Assembly: GCA_022841465.1 (NCBI GenBank)
Contig: JALHRL010000002.1
Location: forward strand, 124,001-188,000
DNA: 64,000 nt
Direction: 5' to 3'
Source of the DNA: Bacteroidia bacterium
GTDB lineage: Bacteria > Bacteroidota > Bacteroidia > B-17B0 > Aurantibacillaceae
The notes under the pieces are model-generated. The model saw only the letters and a list, made by a program, of their open reading frames with translations, did not search any database and had not been told where the DNA came from. Each line of letters opens with the position of its first letter. Positions within the stretch are counted from its first letter, which is position 1. This document shows positions 53,268 to 63,189 of the stretch, in pieces. A program made the translations under genes and the position numbers.

Positions 53268-55259
53268 ATGGTAAAAAGTTTAAAAACCTGGTTAATAATC
53301 TCTTTCTCTCTTATTATATTAATTTGTTCTATTGCCTTTTATACACATTCATATACTGTAAACAAAACAGAAGAGTTTGAAATATTACTACAGGAATTAA
53401 AAAGGTTTCAAGTTTGTCTTTTAGAAAGCAATAAAATTAAAGAAGATATTTTTGTTACCAGTGTAATTACCAATTCTTTTTATGAAAACTCGGAAACAAA
53501 AGAAGAAATTGCATTTAAAAATAAAATTAATTCTGCTAAAAAATCACTCCAAATAATTCGAAAATCATCAATAGGCAAAAAACTAATTAATGAAGCCTTT
53601 TACAAAAACATAGAAGACTCCTTGAATGCTTACAATGCACTTCAAAAAGAACTCTTTTACCTATTTAGGAAAAAAGGATATAAAGATTATGGTATTGAAG
53701 GCCTAATGAGAGAAAATGCACATGACTTAATTAGTTACAATAACTTTGAAATTAAATACTTTGCGCTAATATTAAGAAGACACGAAAAAGACTTTTTAAT
53801 TAGAAAAGAACGCGAATACATTCAAAAATTCAGCACCGCCATTAAAGACATTATTAACCTTACTCATCAAAATTCACGTTTTTCCATATACGACAAACAA
53901 TATCTCTTCAATCGAATTTATTACTACAACAAGTACTTTAAATTGATAGCAAGAATAGAAAACAAAATTGGCATTAAAGGAAAAAACGGATTACTAAACA
54001 AATCTAAAAACACCTTCGAAAACATTTTTAACGCCTCTGTTTTTATAGAAAATAAATCAAAACTTGAATTTGAAATAAATAAACAATCATTAAAAACTAC
54101 CACCATTATCTTATATATTATAATACTAGGTACTTTAGTGTTGATAATAATAAACTTCACCAACGTTATTAATAAATCAGTTAATTCCATAACAAGCACC
54201 TTTACAAATTACATTAACTCAGGATTTAAATTCAATTCTTTTCAGTTTGAAAAATCAATAATAAAAGAGTTTAATATTATCTATTTGAGTTTTAATGAAA
54301 TGGCACGGGAAATAAATATTTACACGAATTACTTTAAAGAAAAAGTATATGAACGTACAAAAGAAATAAATCAAAAAAAAGACGAAATACTTGTACAACA
54401 AAAAAAAATAGAATTGCAGTATCAATCGCTATTAAACTATTCTAATGAACTAGAATCTCAAAAACTGGAATTAAAGTTAAAAAATGAAGAGCTAAATGAA
54501 AGCTTAAGATACGCTAAAACTATTCAAAGAACCCTTCTTCCAAAGAGTAAACTGCTTAATGAATACTTTTCTGAAAGTTTTATTTTTAGTAAAGCCAAGG
54601 ATGTAATTTCAGGTGATTTTTACTGCATTTTTCCAATAAATAATTCAGAAACTACTAAAATTATAGTTGTGGCTGCAGATTGTACAGGACACGGTGTTCC
54701 GGGTTCTTTAATTAGCATGTTGGGTTTAAATACAATAAATAATATTGTTAAGGTTATAAACATAATTGATCCGGGAGCGCTTATTGAAAAGTTAGATAAA
54801 GAATTCAGTTCGTTTTTAACATCAGGCATAAGAAAAGGCGAAGTTACTGATGGCATGGATATTGCTGCAATACTTTTTAACCCAACAACACTTGAGTTAA
54901 ATTATAGCATTGCCAAATTTACTTGTTTCCTTTATAGAAATAATAAATTCTTAGAATTAAACAGTTCTAAAAAATCTGTAGGCTATAGGTTTTTAGGGAG
55001 TAACGATAAAACCTTTGAAACAAACACTATTATAGCTGAAAAAAACGATTGCCTTTATTTATTATCCGATGGCTATGCCGACCAATTTGGTGGAACAAAC
55101 AATAAAAAATACAAACGAAAAAATATTCAATACCTCATAGAAAAAATTCATCTTCTTCCCATGAACCAACAAAAAGAAATATTTAAAAAAGAATTTAAAA
55201 ACTGGAAAGGAAAAAACAAACAAACAGATGATATAACAATAATTGGTATGAAAATTTAA
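53268..55259 (+). CDS. Membrane-sensor SpoIIE (PP2C-type) phosphatase
   Basis: 663 aa. TM1 is near 8-27, a helical extracytoplasmic sensor with RRHEKDFLIRKE near 165-176 (a motif also seen in chemoreceptor sensor domains) extends to about 275, and TM2 is near 277-298. A HAMP-like and coiled-coil region follows (about 300-410), then the SpoIIE phosphatase (about 415-663) with VISGDFYCIF, AADCTGHGVPG, DGMDIA, LLSDGYADQFGG and QTDDITIIGM. Its catalytic domain is related to those at 331-2277 and 2287-9780 but has a different sensor. It ends 2 nt from a convergent VOC gene. Substrate unknown; a SiaC-like partner protein is plausible. Confidence 0.9.
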   Translation: MVKSLKTWLIISFSLIILICSIAFYTHSYTVNKTEEFEILLQELKRFQVCLLESNKIKEDIFVTSVITNSFYENSETKEEIAFKNKINSAKKSLQIIRKSSIGKKLINEAFYKNIEDSLNAYNALQKELFYLFRKKGYKDYGIEGLMRENAHDLISYNNFEIKYFALILRRHEKDFLIRKEREYIQKFSTAIKDIINLTHQNSRFSIYDKQYLFNRIYYYNKYFKLIARIENKIGIKGKNGLLNKSKNTFENIFNASVFIENKSKLEFEINKQSLKTTTIILYIIILGTLVLIIINFTNVINKSVNSITSTFTNYINSGFKFNSFQFEKSIIKEFNIIYLSFNEMAREINIYTNYFKEKVYERTKEINQKKDEILVQQKKIELQYQSLLNYSNELESQKLELKLKNEELNESLRYAKTIQRTLLPKSKLLNEYFSESFIFSKAKDVISGDFYCIFPINNSETTKIIVVAADCTGHGVPGSLISMLGLNTINNIVKVINIIDPGALIEKLDKEFSSFLTSGIRKGEVTDGMDIAAILFNPTTLELNYSIAKFTCFLYRNNKFLELNSSKKSVGYRFLGSNDKTFETNTIIAEKNDCLYLLSDGYADQFGGTNNKKYKRKNIQYLIEKIHLLPMNQQKEIFKKEFKNWKGKNKQTDDITIIGMKI

Positions 55260-55261
55260 TG

Positions 55262-55726
55262 TTAACTATTGCTGTATAAAAAAAGCACATTCCCATCAGG
55301 ATCCTCTACCTCGGCATAAAAACCAACACCACCATCAATTAAGTTTGAGCCGATAATATTTTCGCCTTTTTCACCCACCTGTTTCATAATGGCCGGTTTT
55401 GTTACAACAACTCCTCCAAATTTATTAACTGCTTGAATAGAATCAAACATGGTATTTACATAAAACATGGGCTTAACACTATTTCTGTTTAGCTCCATGC
55501 GCTTTACTTCCACCAAACAAAAACCTACCGAAGTTTGCTCATTTTTAAATACCCCCATTCGTTTATTAAAAATGTATTCCTCAGAAATATTAATTCGTAA
55601 AACGTTTTTATAAAAATTAATTGAGTTAGTTAAATCGGTTACAGAAATCTCAACCCATACTATAACCGGTTTTTTTTCAAATAGAATAGGACTTACTTCT
55701 TTCTTAATACCTTGTTTATGCCACAT
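55262..55726 (-). CDS. VOC (glyoxalase/bleomycin-resistance) superfamily protein
   Basis: 154 aa. WVEISVTDLTNSINFYKNVL (about 30-49) is the typical first beta-alpha unit, and GFYAEVEDPDGNVLFLYSN at the C-terminus is the last unit with the metal-ligand Glu. The middle VGFCLVEVK and FYVNTMFDSIQAV fit the fold. VOC enzymes include glyoxalase I, dioxygenases and antibiotic-binding proteins; the substrate is not predictable. The N-terminal 25 residues before the fold are non-conserved and a later start is possible. Confidence 0.85.
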   Translation of the reverse strand: MWHKQGIKKEVSPILFEKKPVIVWVEISVTDLTNSINFYKNVLRINISEEYIFNKRMGVFKNEQTSVGFCLVEVKRMELNRNSVKPMFYVNTMFDSIQAVNKFGGVVVTKPAIMKQVGEKGENIIGSNLIDGGVGFYAEVEDPDGNVLFLYSNS

Positions 55727-55902
55727 AACAATGCAAGTTTATAGCTTTCATAAAATAATACAGTTAAGCATATGTGAATTTATTTTTATCGAATTGTAAT
55801 CTAATAATTTATTATATCATTAAACCATTTGCTTAACCATTAATTCAACTTCACTTAAAGCTACATCTAGGGCTATTAGCAACCTTTGACAAAAAAATTA
55901 AA

Positions 55903-58900
55903 ATGAAAAAATTATTCTTATTATTATTTGCACTTGTAAGTGCTCATACATTTTCGCAAAATCCAGGTTTAGTTATAAGCGAGGCTTACATCAATCCGGC
56001 CGGAACAGATTCTTGTAAAGAGTTTGTTGAACTAATTGCCACAAAAAATATTAATTTCTCGTTAACGCCATACACTATTATAGTAAACAATAACGGCACG
56101 GCAAATACTAACGGTTGGATTGCCGGTGGTAATTTAAGTTACGCTTTTGAAGTAAACACCGGTTTTGTAAATACAGGAGATGTTGTTTATGTGGGTGGAA
56201 GTTGCATGGCGCCTACCAACGGTCAAATAAAAGTATTAAATGTAAAATACGTTGCAGGTGATGGAGGCATAGGTTCGGCAAATGCAGCCGGGGTTTTTGG
56301 AAATGGTGGTGCCAATGGTGATGGTATTGCAGTATTTAGTAGTCCTGTTGCTTCTATAACAAGCTCTACTGTTCCTAATGATGCGTTGTTTTGGGGAACA
56401 GGATTAGGAACTGCTATAGTTAACGCCGGATTAGATGGTTACCAACTTCCGGTGAACGATTTTTATAATGGTGGTAAGTTAAACAGCGGCAGTTTTATAA
56501 CAAACGACCCTAATGCCGATATTTTAACTTGTGTAGGTGTTTTTAATACTACTACCAATTCTTGGTCAACACCACGTACAATTACAGTTACTCCCGCAAC
56601 ATCGCCAAGTAGTTTAACAGCTACCTCATCTGTATCATTAACCTCTAATTTTAGCGGAGCTATGACACTGTCTTTTGTGGGGAACGATACAAGTGTAGTT
56701 GAAAGCACATCATTAGCTACTATTTATTTAAGGCTAACCGCAACCAGTACTTCTCCTTCATCTATTTCCATTAATGCTTCTGTTTTATCTAATGCCAGCG
56801 TAAGCGATTATACTCTTGCTACAACTATTGTTACCGTTGCAGCAAACACTCCAAGTAATACAGTATTTCCGGTTAACATATTAATTAATAACGACGCAAT
56901 TATCGAAAGTTCTGAATACATTGTGCTTCGTTTAACTAATCCTATAAATGCAACTGCTGGTTCTATAAGCCAGTTTAATTTTTATATTAACGATAATGAT
57001 AAACCCATTCCCAATGCATCAAACAGTTTATCATTAAATCTTCTTTCCAGCTTCTCCAATTCTATTACAGGAAGTAACTCTGCCGAAATTGTTGTTCACG
57101 ACCCAACAACACAAAGATTGTATGTTGCAAATAGTATTGGCGCTAAAGTTGATATCATTAATTTCGTTAACCCCTCTTCACTTAGTTTACTTGCATCTAT
57201 AACAGTAACCCCATATGGAAACATTAATTCAGTTGCTGTAAAAAATGGTACAGTAGTATGTTCAATTGAAAACTCAACCAATCCTCAAGATTCCGGTAAG
57301 GTGGTGTTTTTTGATAAAGACATGAATTTTCTAAAACAAGTAAAAGTTGGAATGATGCCGGATATGATAACATTTAATCATGCAGGAACAAAAGTTATTA
57401 CGGCCAATGAAGGAGAACCTAATGCCAATTATTCTGTTAGTCCAACAAACGATCCGGATGGTTCAATAAGTATAATAGATATTTCAGGTGGAATTACAGC
57501 ACTAACTCAAGCTAATGTAAGTCATATTACTTTTACTGTTTATAACGGACAAGAAAACGCATTGCGTAGTCAAGGTATTCGCATATATGGCCCGCATAAT
57601 ATAGCTTCTAAAGATTTTGAACCGGAATATGTAACTGTTTCATTAGACGATTCAAAAGCGTGGGTTACACTTCAAGAAAACAATGCCATTGTTGAAATAA
57701 ATTTAACTAATAATACCATTGCCAACCTAAGAGCACTTGGCACTAAAGATTATTCGTTGCTTAATAACGGTATTGACGCATCAAACGTTACAAAAGGAGT
57801 TAACATTGCAAACTTCCCTGTTAAAGGATTTTATTTACCCGATGCAATTGCTTCCTACACTGTAGGAGGAATAAACTATTTAATAACAGCGAATGAAGGT
57901 GATTCAAGAGATTACACCACTTTTACCGAAGAAAAAAGAGTTAGCGCTTTAAACCTTGACCCAACAAAATTTCCAAATGCAGCTGAATTAAAAAACAATT
58001 ACCTTTTAGGCAGATTAAATGCAACAGATAAAAATGGAGATATAGATAATGATGGAGATATTGACACCATTTATGTTTACGGTTCTCGTTCTTTTTCAAT
58101 TTGGAATGCAACTACTGGTAATTTGGTGTATGATAGTAAAGATGATTTTGAACAAATAACATCTACTAATTCTTTTTCAGTAATGTTTAATGCAAGTAAC
58201 ACTAGTGCTAATAAAAAAGACAGAAGCGACGACAAAGGCCCGGAGCCGGAAGGTGTTGCAATTGGAACTATTGGTGCTAACACCTACGCGTTTATAGCGC
58301 TTGAACGAATTGGCGGTGTAATGGTTTACGATGTAACCAACCCTAACGCCCCGCAATATGTAACCTACGTAAACAATCGTTTATTGCCTGCAAATGGCCC
58401 TGATAGAGGCGCAGAAGGTTTAATATTTATTCCGCAGTCTCAAAGTCCTAACGGGCAACACATTGTTATTGCTGCAAACGAAACAAGTAGCTCACTAAGT
58501 GTTTGGGGAATCCCGGGATGTACCAATCCTATCTCTTCTTCTTTATCTATTAATGGTAGTACAAATACTTGTTCTAGTCAAGCCCCGGTTTTATCGGTTC
58601 CCAATGGCAGCGGATTAACGTTTCAATGGTACAATGGTTCAACGCCAATTAGTGGAGCTACCAACAACGCATATACGCCTGTTACAAGCGGTAATTATTC
58701 TGTAACAATTAGCGGTGGAGCAAATTGCAGTACAAAATCATTAAGCAAGCAAATTGTTTTATTGCCATCCCCTACTGTTAGCATTGTAAGCTCTAACTCC
58801 TTATTGTGTATTGGCCAAAGTGCTACCTTAACCGCTTCAGGAGCTACTTCAACATACACTTGGAATACCAGTGCAATTTCTTCAAGTATTGTTATTTCTC

Positions 58901-59250
58901 CTAACGCTAACACCACGTATTTTGCTAGCGGAAGTTTTACTAATGGATGCGCCTCAAGCAGTGCATTTACGCAATCTGTAACTATTTGTACAGGCATAGA
59001 AAATGAAACAATTTCTGAAAACGACTTTTTAATTGTACCTAATCCATCTAATGACTTTATTACCATTAAAACTAATAAACAAGAGAGTGTGAATATCAAA
59101 ATTTACGACCTCGCCGGAAAAATAGTTTTGAATGAAAATAATTACCTCTCCTCAAATAAAATAAACGTTGCTGCTCTAGCAAAAGGAGTTTATTTTGTTG
59201 AAGTAATTGCAAACGAAAAACGCTTAACAACTAAACTAATTGTAAACTAA
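55903..59250 (+). CDS. Secreted choice-of-anchor I protein with T9SS sorting domain
   Basis: 1115 aa. A signal peptide (about 1-18, ending FSQN) is followed by a lamin-tail-like start (LVISEAYINPAGTDSCKEFVEL). A Calx-beta-like region (about 230-370) precedes a large beta-propeller/esterase-like domain (about 380-870) with the choice-of-anchor I blocks IVVHDPTTQRLYVAN, MMPDMITFNHAGTKVITANEG and LITANEGDSRDY. DKNGDIDNDGDID there is calcium-loop-like. Two Ig-like cell-adhesion segments lie at about 880-1030. The C-terminal 75 residues (PNPSNDFITIKT ... LAKGVYFVEVIANEKRLTTKLIVN pattern) are a type IX secretion sorting domain. It is exported and probably attached to the cell surface. The exact enzyme role is uncertain. 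A terminator follows at 59277-59303. Confidence 0.9.
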   Translation: MKKLFLLLFALVSAHTFSQNPGLVISEAYINPAGTDSCKEFVELIATKNINFSLTPYTIIVNNNGTANTNGWIAGGNLSYAFEVNTGFVNTGDVVYVGGSCMAPTNGQIKVLNVKYVAGDGGIGSANAAGVFGNGGANGDGIAVFSSPVASITSSTVPNDALFWGTGLGTAIVNAGLDGYQLPVNDFYNGGKLNSGSFITNDPNADILTCVGVFNTTTNSWSTPRTITVTPATSPSSLTATSSVSLTSNFSGAMTLSFVGNDTSVVESTSLATIYLRLTATSTSPSSISINASVLSNASVSDYTLATTIVTVAANTPSNTVFPVNILINNDAIIESSEYIVLRLTNPINATAGSISQFNFYINDNDKPIPNASNSLSLNLLSSFSNSITGSNSAEIVVHDPTTQRLYVANSIGAKVDIINFVNPSSLSLLASITVTPYGNINSVAVKNGTVVCSIENSTNPQDSGKVVFFDKDMNFLKQVKVGMMPDMITFNHAGTKVITANEGEPNANYSVSPTNDPDGSISIIDISGGITALTQANVSHITFTVYNGQENALRSQGIRIYGPHNIASKDFEPEYVTVSLDDSKAWVTLQENNAIVEINLTNNTIANLRALGTKDYSLLNNGIDASNVTKGVNIANFPVKGFYLPDAIASYTVGGINYLITANEGDSRDYTTFTEEKRVSALNLDPTKFPNAAELKNNYLLGRLNATDKNGDIDNDGDIDTIYVYGSRSFSIWNATTGNLVYDSKDDFEQITSTNSFSVMFNASNTSANKKDRSDDKGPEPEGVAIGTIGANTYAFIALERIGGVMVYDVTNPNAPQYVTYVNNRLLPANGPDRGAEGLIFIPQSQSPNGQHIVIAANETSSSLSVWGIPGCTNPISSSLSINGSTNTCSSQAPVLSVPNGSGLTFQWYNGSTPISGATNNAYTPVTSGNYSVTISGGANCSTKSLSKQIVLLPSPTVSIVSSNSLLCIGQSATLTASGATSTYTWNTSAISSSIVISPNANTTYFASGSFTNGCASSSAFTQSVTICTGIENETISENDFLIVPNPSNDFITIKTNKQESVNIKIYDLAGKIVLNENNYLSSNKINVAALAKGVYFVEVIANEKRLTTKLIVN

Positions 59251-59276
59251 GCGTTAATCTATCGTTTATTTAATTT

Positions 59277-59303
59277 AACCTGCAAGTAACATGCTTGCAG
59301 GTT
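59277..59303 (+). terminator. Rho-independent terminator after the T9SS protein gene
   Basis: A 10-bp stem (AACCTGCAAG / CTTGCAGGTT) with a 7-nt loop, 26 nt after the stop, followed by TTATTAATT, a T-rich but short run. Placement between two plus-strand genes fits transcription ending here. Confidence 0.75.
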
Positions 59304-59375
59304 TTATTAATTGAATAGTAAACTGTTACTCACTTTATAGTAAAGTAAATAGGTAAAATTTGTAAAACTTTACTA

Positions 59376-60203
59376 ATGAAAACATTTTACAAAACAATTG
59401 TACTGTCTGATATACATTTAGGTATAAAAGCCAGTAAAGCAAAACAGGTGGTTCACTTTTTAAAAAACCACAAGTGCGAAACCCTAATTCTTAATGGAGA
59501 CATTATAGATGGTTGGCAATTACGTAAAAACGGTAAGTGGAAAAAACAACACACCAATTTTTTTAAGTATGTAATAAATCTGGTTTCAAAAAGTAAGTGC
59601 GAAGAAATTATTTATTTAAGAGGTAACCATGATGACTTTTTAGACGAAATGATTCCATTTTCTTTGGGTAATTTTAAAATAAAGCGACATCACATTCATT
59701 ACGGTGTACAAAAAAAATACTTTGTTACGCATGGAGATATTTTTGATACCGTTACCACAAAGTTAAGTTGGTTGGCAAAATTAGGGGATGTAGGTTATAC
59801 TTTTTTGTTATGGTTAAACCGACATTATAATAGCTACCGCGAAAAAAAGGGTTTGCCATATTATTCCTTATCTCAAGTTGTAAAAGCAAAAGTAAAATCT
59901 GCCGTTTCTTTTATTTCCGATTATGAAAATGAATTGGCTCAGGTTGCCAAAGCCCGTAAATGTCATGGTATAATTTGCGGACACATTCATCAAGCTGCTA
60001 TTAAAACTATAAATGGAATAGATTACCTCAACTCAGGCGATTGGGTTGAAAGCTTAACTGCTTTGGTAGAAGATAAAGAAGGTAACTGGAAAATAATTTA
60101 CTATCAGCAATGGCTTGATGAGTTTAATAAGCTTAAAGGTCAGACACAAAAAAATGATTTACTAAAAGATATTTTACCGCAAGGTGTAACAACACAAATA
60201 TAA
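59376..60203 (+). CDS. UDP-2,3-diacylglucosamine diphosphatase-like metallophosphoesterase
   Basis: 275 aa. LSDIHLGIKASKA (about 9-21), LNGDIIDGWQL near 39, YLRGNHDDFLDEM near 84 and ICGHIHQA near 200 supply the metal ligands of the calcineurin-like fold. The pattern is that of the LpxH/LpxH2 family (COG2908), which splits UDP-diacylglucosamine in lipid A synthesis. True LpxH has about 240 residues, so a related pyrophosphatase of another glycolipid is equally possible. The glycosyltransferase gene begins 1 nt after its stop, followed by a lipid kinase gene. Confidence 0.8.
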   Translation: MKTFYKTIVLSDIHLGIKASKAKQVVHFLKNHKCETLILNGDIIDGWQLRKNGKWKKQHTNFFKYVINLVSKSKCEEIIYLRGNHDDFLDEMIPFSLGNFKIKRHHIHYGVQKKYFVTHGDIFDTVTTKLSWLAKLGDVGYTFLLWLNRHYNSYREKKGLPYYSLSQVVKAKVKSAVSFISDYENELAQVAKARKCHGIICGHIHQAAIKTINGIDYLNSGDWVESLTALVEDKEGNWKIIYYQQWLDEFNKLKGQTQKNDLLKDILPQGVTTQI

Positions 60204-60204
60204 C

Positions 60205-61293
60205 ATGTCAAAAAAATATATTTTATCTATACAAGGAGAAGGCCGTGGCCATATGACACAGGCAATTAGCATGTACGACCTGCTATTAGAGCAAGGGCAT
60301 ACAGTATGTGCGGTAATACTAGGATCGAGCGGAAATAGAGATATCCCTAAATTCTTTTTCGACAAAGTAAAAGCGCCTATCGTTCAATTACCAAGTCCTA
60401 ACTTTGTTTCCGATGCTAAAAACAAAAGTATTAATGTGCCCAAATCGGTAATTCATAATTTTAAAAAGCTTAAAACTTTTAGAAAAAGTTTAAAAAGTAT
60501 TGATGAATTAATGAATGAACACAAACCAGATGTGGTAATTAACTTTTTTGATTTGCTTATGGGTTTGTATTATCGCTATTACAAACCACAAGCCAAATTA
60601 ATTTGTATTGCGCATCAGTATATTTATTTACATGGCGATTTTGAATTTCCGGAAGGACGTTGGTTGGATAAACAAGCAATAAAGTTTTTTACACGTTTAA
60701 CTGCAAAGGGTTCTTCAAAAAACTTAGCATTATCGTTTTACAATATTCACACTTCTCACGAAGATGTGGTAATTGTGCCTCCTTTGTTGCGAAAAGAAAT
60801 TTTTGAATTAAGCTCAGAACAAAGCGATTATTTTTTAGTTTACCTGGTTAACAACGGCTATTTTGAAGAATTGATAGAATGGCATAAAAATAATCCGGAA
60901 GTAGAAGTACACTGCTTTACCGATCAGCCCGATAAAATAAAAGCCAATTATACTTTTAATACCAACAAACTATTTGTTCATGCCTTAAACGATAAACTGT
61001 TTCTTGAAATGATGAGTAAATCACGCGGATTAGCCAGCACCGCAGGTTTTGAGAGTGTATGCGAAGCTATGTATTTAGGTAAACCGGTGATGATGGTGCC
61101 CATAGAAGGGCATTACGAACAATTTTGCAATTCAAGAGACGCTTACAAAGCAGGGGCCGGAATTTTTGCCGAAAAATTTGATTTATCACAACTTGTAAAA
61201 TTTTGTGCTACATTTAATACCGAAAATAAATTTTATAAAGACTGGGTATTAAATGCAAAAAACAGAATCTACAGAGAAATCAGCAACGCCTGA
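60205..61293 (+). CDS. GT-B glycosyltransferase (MurG/GT28-like)
   Basis: 362 aa. The N-terminus ILSIQGEGRGHMTQAISMYD (about 6-25) resembles the GGTGGH-type phosphate-binding loop of MurG and lipid glycosyltransferases. The C-terminal LASTAGFESVCEAMYLGKPVMMVPIEGHYEQF (about 273-304) is the nucleotide-sugar binding block with the typical E-x7-E pattern. Such enzymes add a sugar to a lipid acceptor at the membrane. Encoded 1 nt after a phosphoesterase gene and just before a lipid-kinase gene, it most likely builds a glycolipid. The donor sugar is unknown. Confidence 0.85.
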   Translation: MSKKYILSIQGEGRGHMTQAISMYDLLLEQGHTVCAVILGSSGNRDIPKFFFDKVKAPIVQLPSPNFVSDAKNKSINVPKSVIHNFKKLKTFRKSLKSIDELMNEHKPDVVINFFDLLMGLYYRYYKPQAKLICIAHQYIYLHGDFEFPEGRWLDKQAIKFFTRLTAKGSSKNLALSFYNIHTSHEDVVIVPPLLRKEIFELSSEQSDYFLVYLVNNGYFEELIEWHKNNPEVEVHCFTDQPDKIKANYTFNTNKLFVHALNDKLFLEMMSKSRGLASTAGFESVCEAMYLGKPVMMVPIEGHYEQFCNSRDAYKAGAGIFAEKFDLSQLVKFCATFNTENKFYKDWVLNAKNRIYREISNA

Positions 61294-61294
61294 T

Positions 61295-62185
61295 ATGCCA
61301 AGAAAACTTTTATTTATTGTAAACCCCAATGCGGGTAAAAAAATTTCGGAACAATTAATTGACACTATTAAAAAAGAATTTCCGCAAAACATTTACTACC
61401 AAATTGTAGTTTGGAAAGATAAAAATCATTTTCAGGAAGTTTTAGATATTTTGCATTCTCGTGACTACACAGATGCTATAGCTGTTGGTGGCGACGGCAC
61501 AGTAAATCAGGTAGCAAAAAGTGTAATTGGTACTAATATTGCATTAGGAATTGTACCTGCAGGCTCCGGCAATGGATTAGCCAGAACTTTGGGCTTATCT
61601 ATGAAAGTAGAAGAGGTGATAAAACAAATTGCAGAAGGAACTAAAAAGCAAATAGATTATGGAACCGTAAATGACATACCTTTCTTTTGTACCAGTGGAA
61701 TTGGTTTTGATGCGCACATAGGAAATTTATTTGCTACTTCTAAAAAAAGAGGCTTACAGAGTTATATTAAAATTACGGTGCGTGAATTAATGCGTTATAA
61801 ATCGCAAGAGTATACTTTAAAATTTAATAATCAGGAAATAAAACGAAAAGCTTATTTAATTACCGTTGCTAATGCAGGGCAATATGGTAACGATTTTTAT
61901 ATTGCTCCGGAAGCTAAAATGAACGATGGGAAATTTCATTTGGTAATTTTAAAGCCATTTGGTTTTTTTGGGGCCATTAATGTTTTAATAAATGTTTTAA
62001 AAGGAAAAGCATACGAATCAAAATATATTGAAACGTATTGCAGCAATTCTGTTTTAATTACCAGAAATCAAGATGCTCCAATACATTTTGACGGTGAACC
62101 CGAATTGCAGGGCAAACAAGTTGAATTTAACTGTCACGCAGGGAAATTAAATGTAATAGTTGGGAAAAGTAAGGCCTTTATTTAA
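61295..62185 (+). CDS. Diacylglycerol/lipid kinase (YegS/DagK-like)
   Basis: 297 aa with the ATG at 61295; an upstream ATG at 61253 would overlap the glycosyltransferase gene by 41 nt. FIVNPNAGKKISEQLI near 6, AVGGDGTVNQVAKSV near 65 (the GGDGT ATP loop) and GIVPAGSGNGLARTLG near 88 define the family. The C-terminal beta domain has DGEPELQGKQVEF. These kinases phosphorylate diacylglycerol or related lipids. Placed with a phosphoesterase and a lipid glycosyltransferase, it may recycle or make the lipid part of a glycolipid. It converges with the PstS-like gene (7-nt gap). Confidence 0.9.
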   Translation: MPRKLLFIVNPNAGKKISEQLIDTIKKEFPQNIYYQIVVWKDKNHFQEVLDILHSRDYTDAIAVGGDGTVNQVAKSVIGTNIALGIVPAGSGNGLARTLGLSMKVEEVIKQIAEGTKKQIDYGTVNDIPFFCTSGIGFDAHIGNLFATSKKRGLQSYIKITVRELMRYKSQEYTLKFNNQEIKRKAYLITVANAGQYGNDFYIAPEAKMNDGKFHLVILKPFGFFGAINVLINVLKGKAYESKYIETYCSNSVLITRNQDAPIHFDGEPELQGKQVEFNCHAGKLNVIVGKSKAFI

Positions 62186-62192
62186 TATTTAG

Positions 62193-63083
62193 TTATTTGT
62201 AACCGTAAACTTTATTTATTTCTTTTTGGTTATCGGCTATTGGGAAAAAACCGAATTTTCGCAAAGTTTCTTTTGAGTTTCCACTAAGTTCGTATAATAA
62301 AAACTTTTTTACATTATCTCTTAAAGGTAATTTATAGTGCTGATACATTGGGCGAGATAAAGGATAATTGGCATTTATTACATCATTAATTTCGAATGGA
62401 GAATAAGCAATGTGTTTATTGCTTATTGAAAGAGGCATGGCCCAAACTTTATCGGATGGTTTATCTTGCTCATCCATTAAAAAACCTAATCCTACAAAAC
62501 CAATTCCGCAGGTATCTTCAGTAACTTTGCTTAAAATTTCTTTGGTTGAATTAAAAATTGTAATGTCGGAAGCAAACTCAGTTTTTAAAACTTTCTCTTT
62601 AAAAAACTTACACATTCCGGAATTTGCTTCGCGTGAATATCTTACTATTCTTCTATTTTCTCCGCGCACTTCTCCCCAATTATTTATTTTGCCTGAAAAA
62701 ATTAATTTTAATTCATCCATAGTTAGGCTTTGCACCCCTACTCGTGGATGCGTAATAATTACTAAAGCATCAATGGCATAATTAACAGATAATATTTCAA
62801 TATTGTTTTTCTTAAACTTCTCTATCTCTGCCTCCGTTAAAGGTCTTGAAGTAGCAGCCATATCAACTTTTCCATTCATTAAAGCTTTTATTGCTTCATT
62901 TTCATCTACTTCCTCTGCTTCAATTTTTAATTGGCTATTTGGTGCATTTGCTTCAGCAACTTTTTTCACAACTTCGCATTCGGTTTTAGAGCCTTTCATT
63001 TTTAGTGGAGAGTCGGAATCACTTCCGCCTGAACAAGCGGTTAAAAGAGCTACAACAAAGGTGTTTATAATAAGGTTTTTCAT
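62193..63083 (-). CDS. PstS-like substrate-binding lipoprotein, orphan
   Basis: 296 aa from the ATG at 63083, chosen because it places a lipoprotein signal (MKNLIINTFVVALLTAC, Cys at 17) correctly; an upstream start at 63104 adds seven residues. The PBP-like fold motifs include MAATSRPLTEAEI near 77, a Ser/Thr-rich phosphate-site segment, GENRRIVRYSREANSGMCKFF near 146 and GIGFVGLGFL. It belongs to the phosphate ABC transporter binding-protein family, normally next to pstC, pstA and pstB. None of these is present here, so it is an orphan and may bind a different anion or act in sensing. Confidence 0.85.
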   Translation of the reverse strand: MKNLIINTFVVALLTACSGGSDSDSPLKMKGSKTECEVVKKVAEANAPNSQLKIEAEEVDENEAIKALMNGKVDMAATSRPLTEAEIEKFKKNNIEILSVNYAIDALVIITHPRVGVQSLTMDELKLIFSGKINNWGEVRGENRRIVRYSREANSGMCKFFKEKVLKTEFASDITIFNSTKEILSKVTEDTCGIGFVGLGFLMDEQDKPSDKVWAMPLSISNKHIAYSPFEINDVINANYPLSRPMYQHYKLPLRDNVKKFLLYELSGNSKETLRKFGFFPIADNQKEINKVYGYK

Positions 63084-63189
63084 AACGGACATGAATGTAT
63101 ACAAATATTTTTAATTTATTTGAGATTTCCCAATTTAATAGAAACAATCCTTAAAACTTAGATAAAACCTGCCTTATTAAAGACAAATT

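Noticed and set aside
61253-61294. Upstream ATG for the lipid kinase at 61253
   Set aside because: The extra 14 residues are non-conserved and lie inside the glycosyltransferase gene; the family N-terminus begins at 61295.
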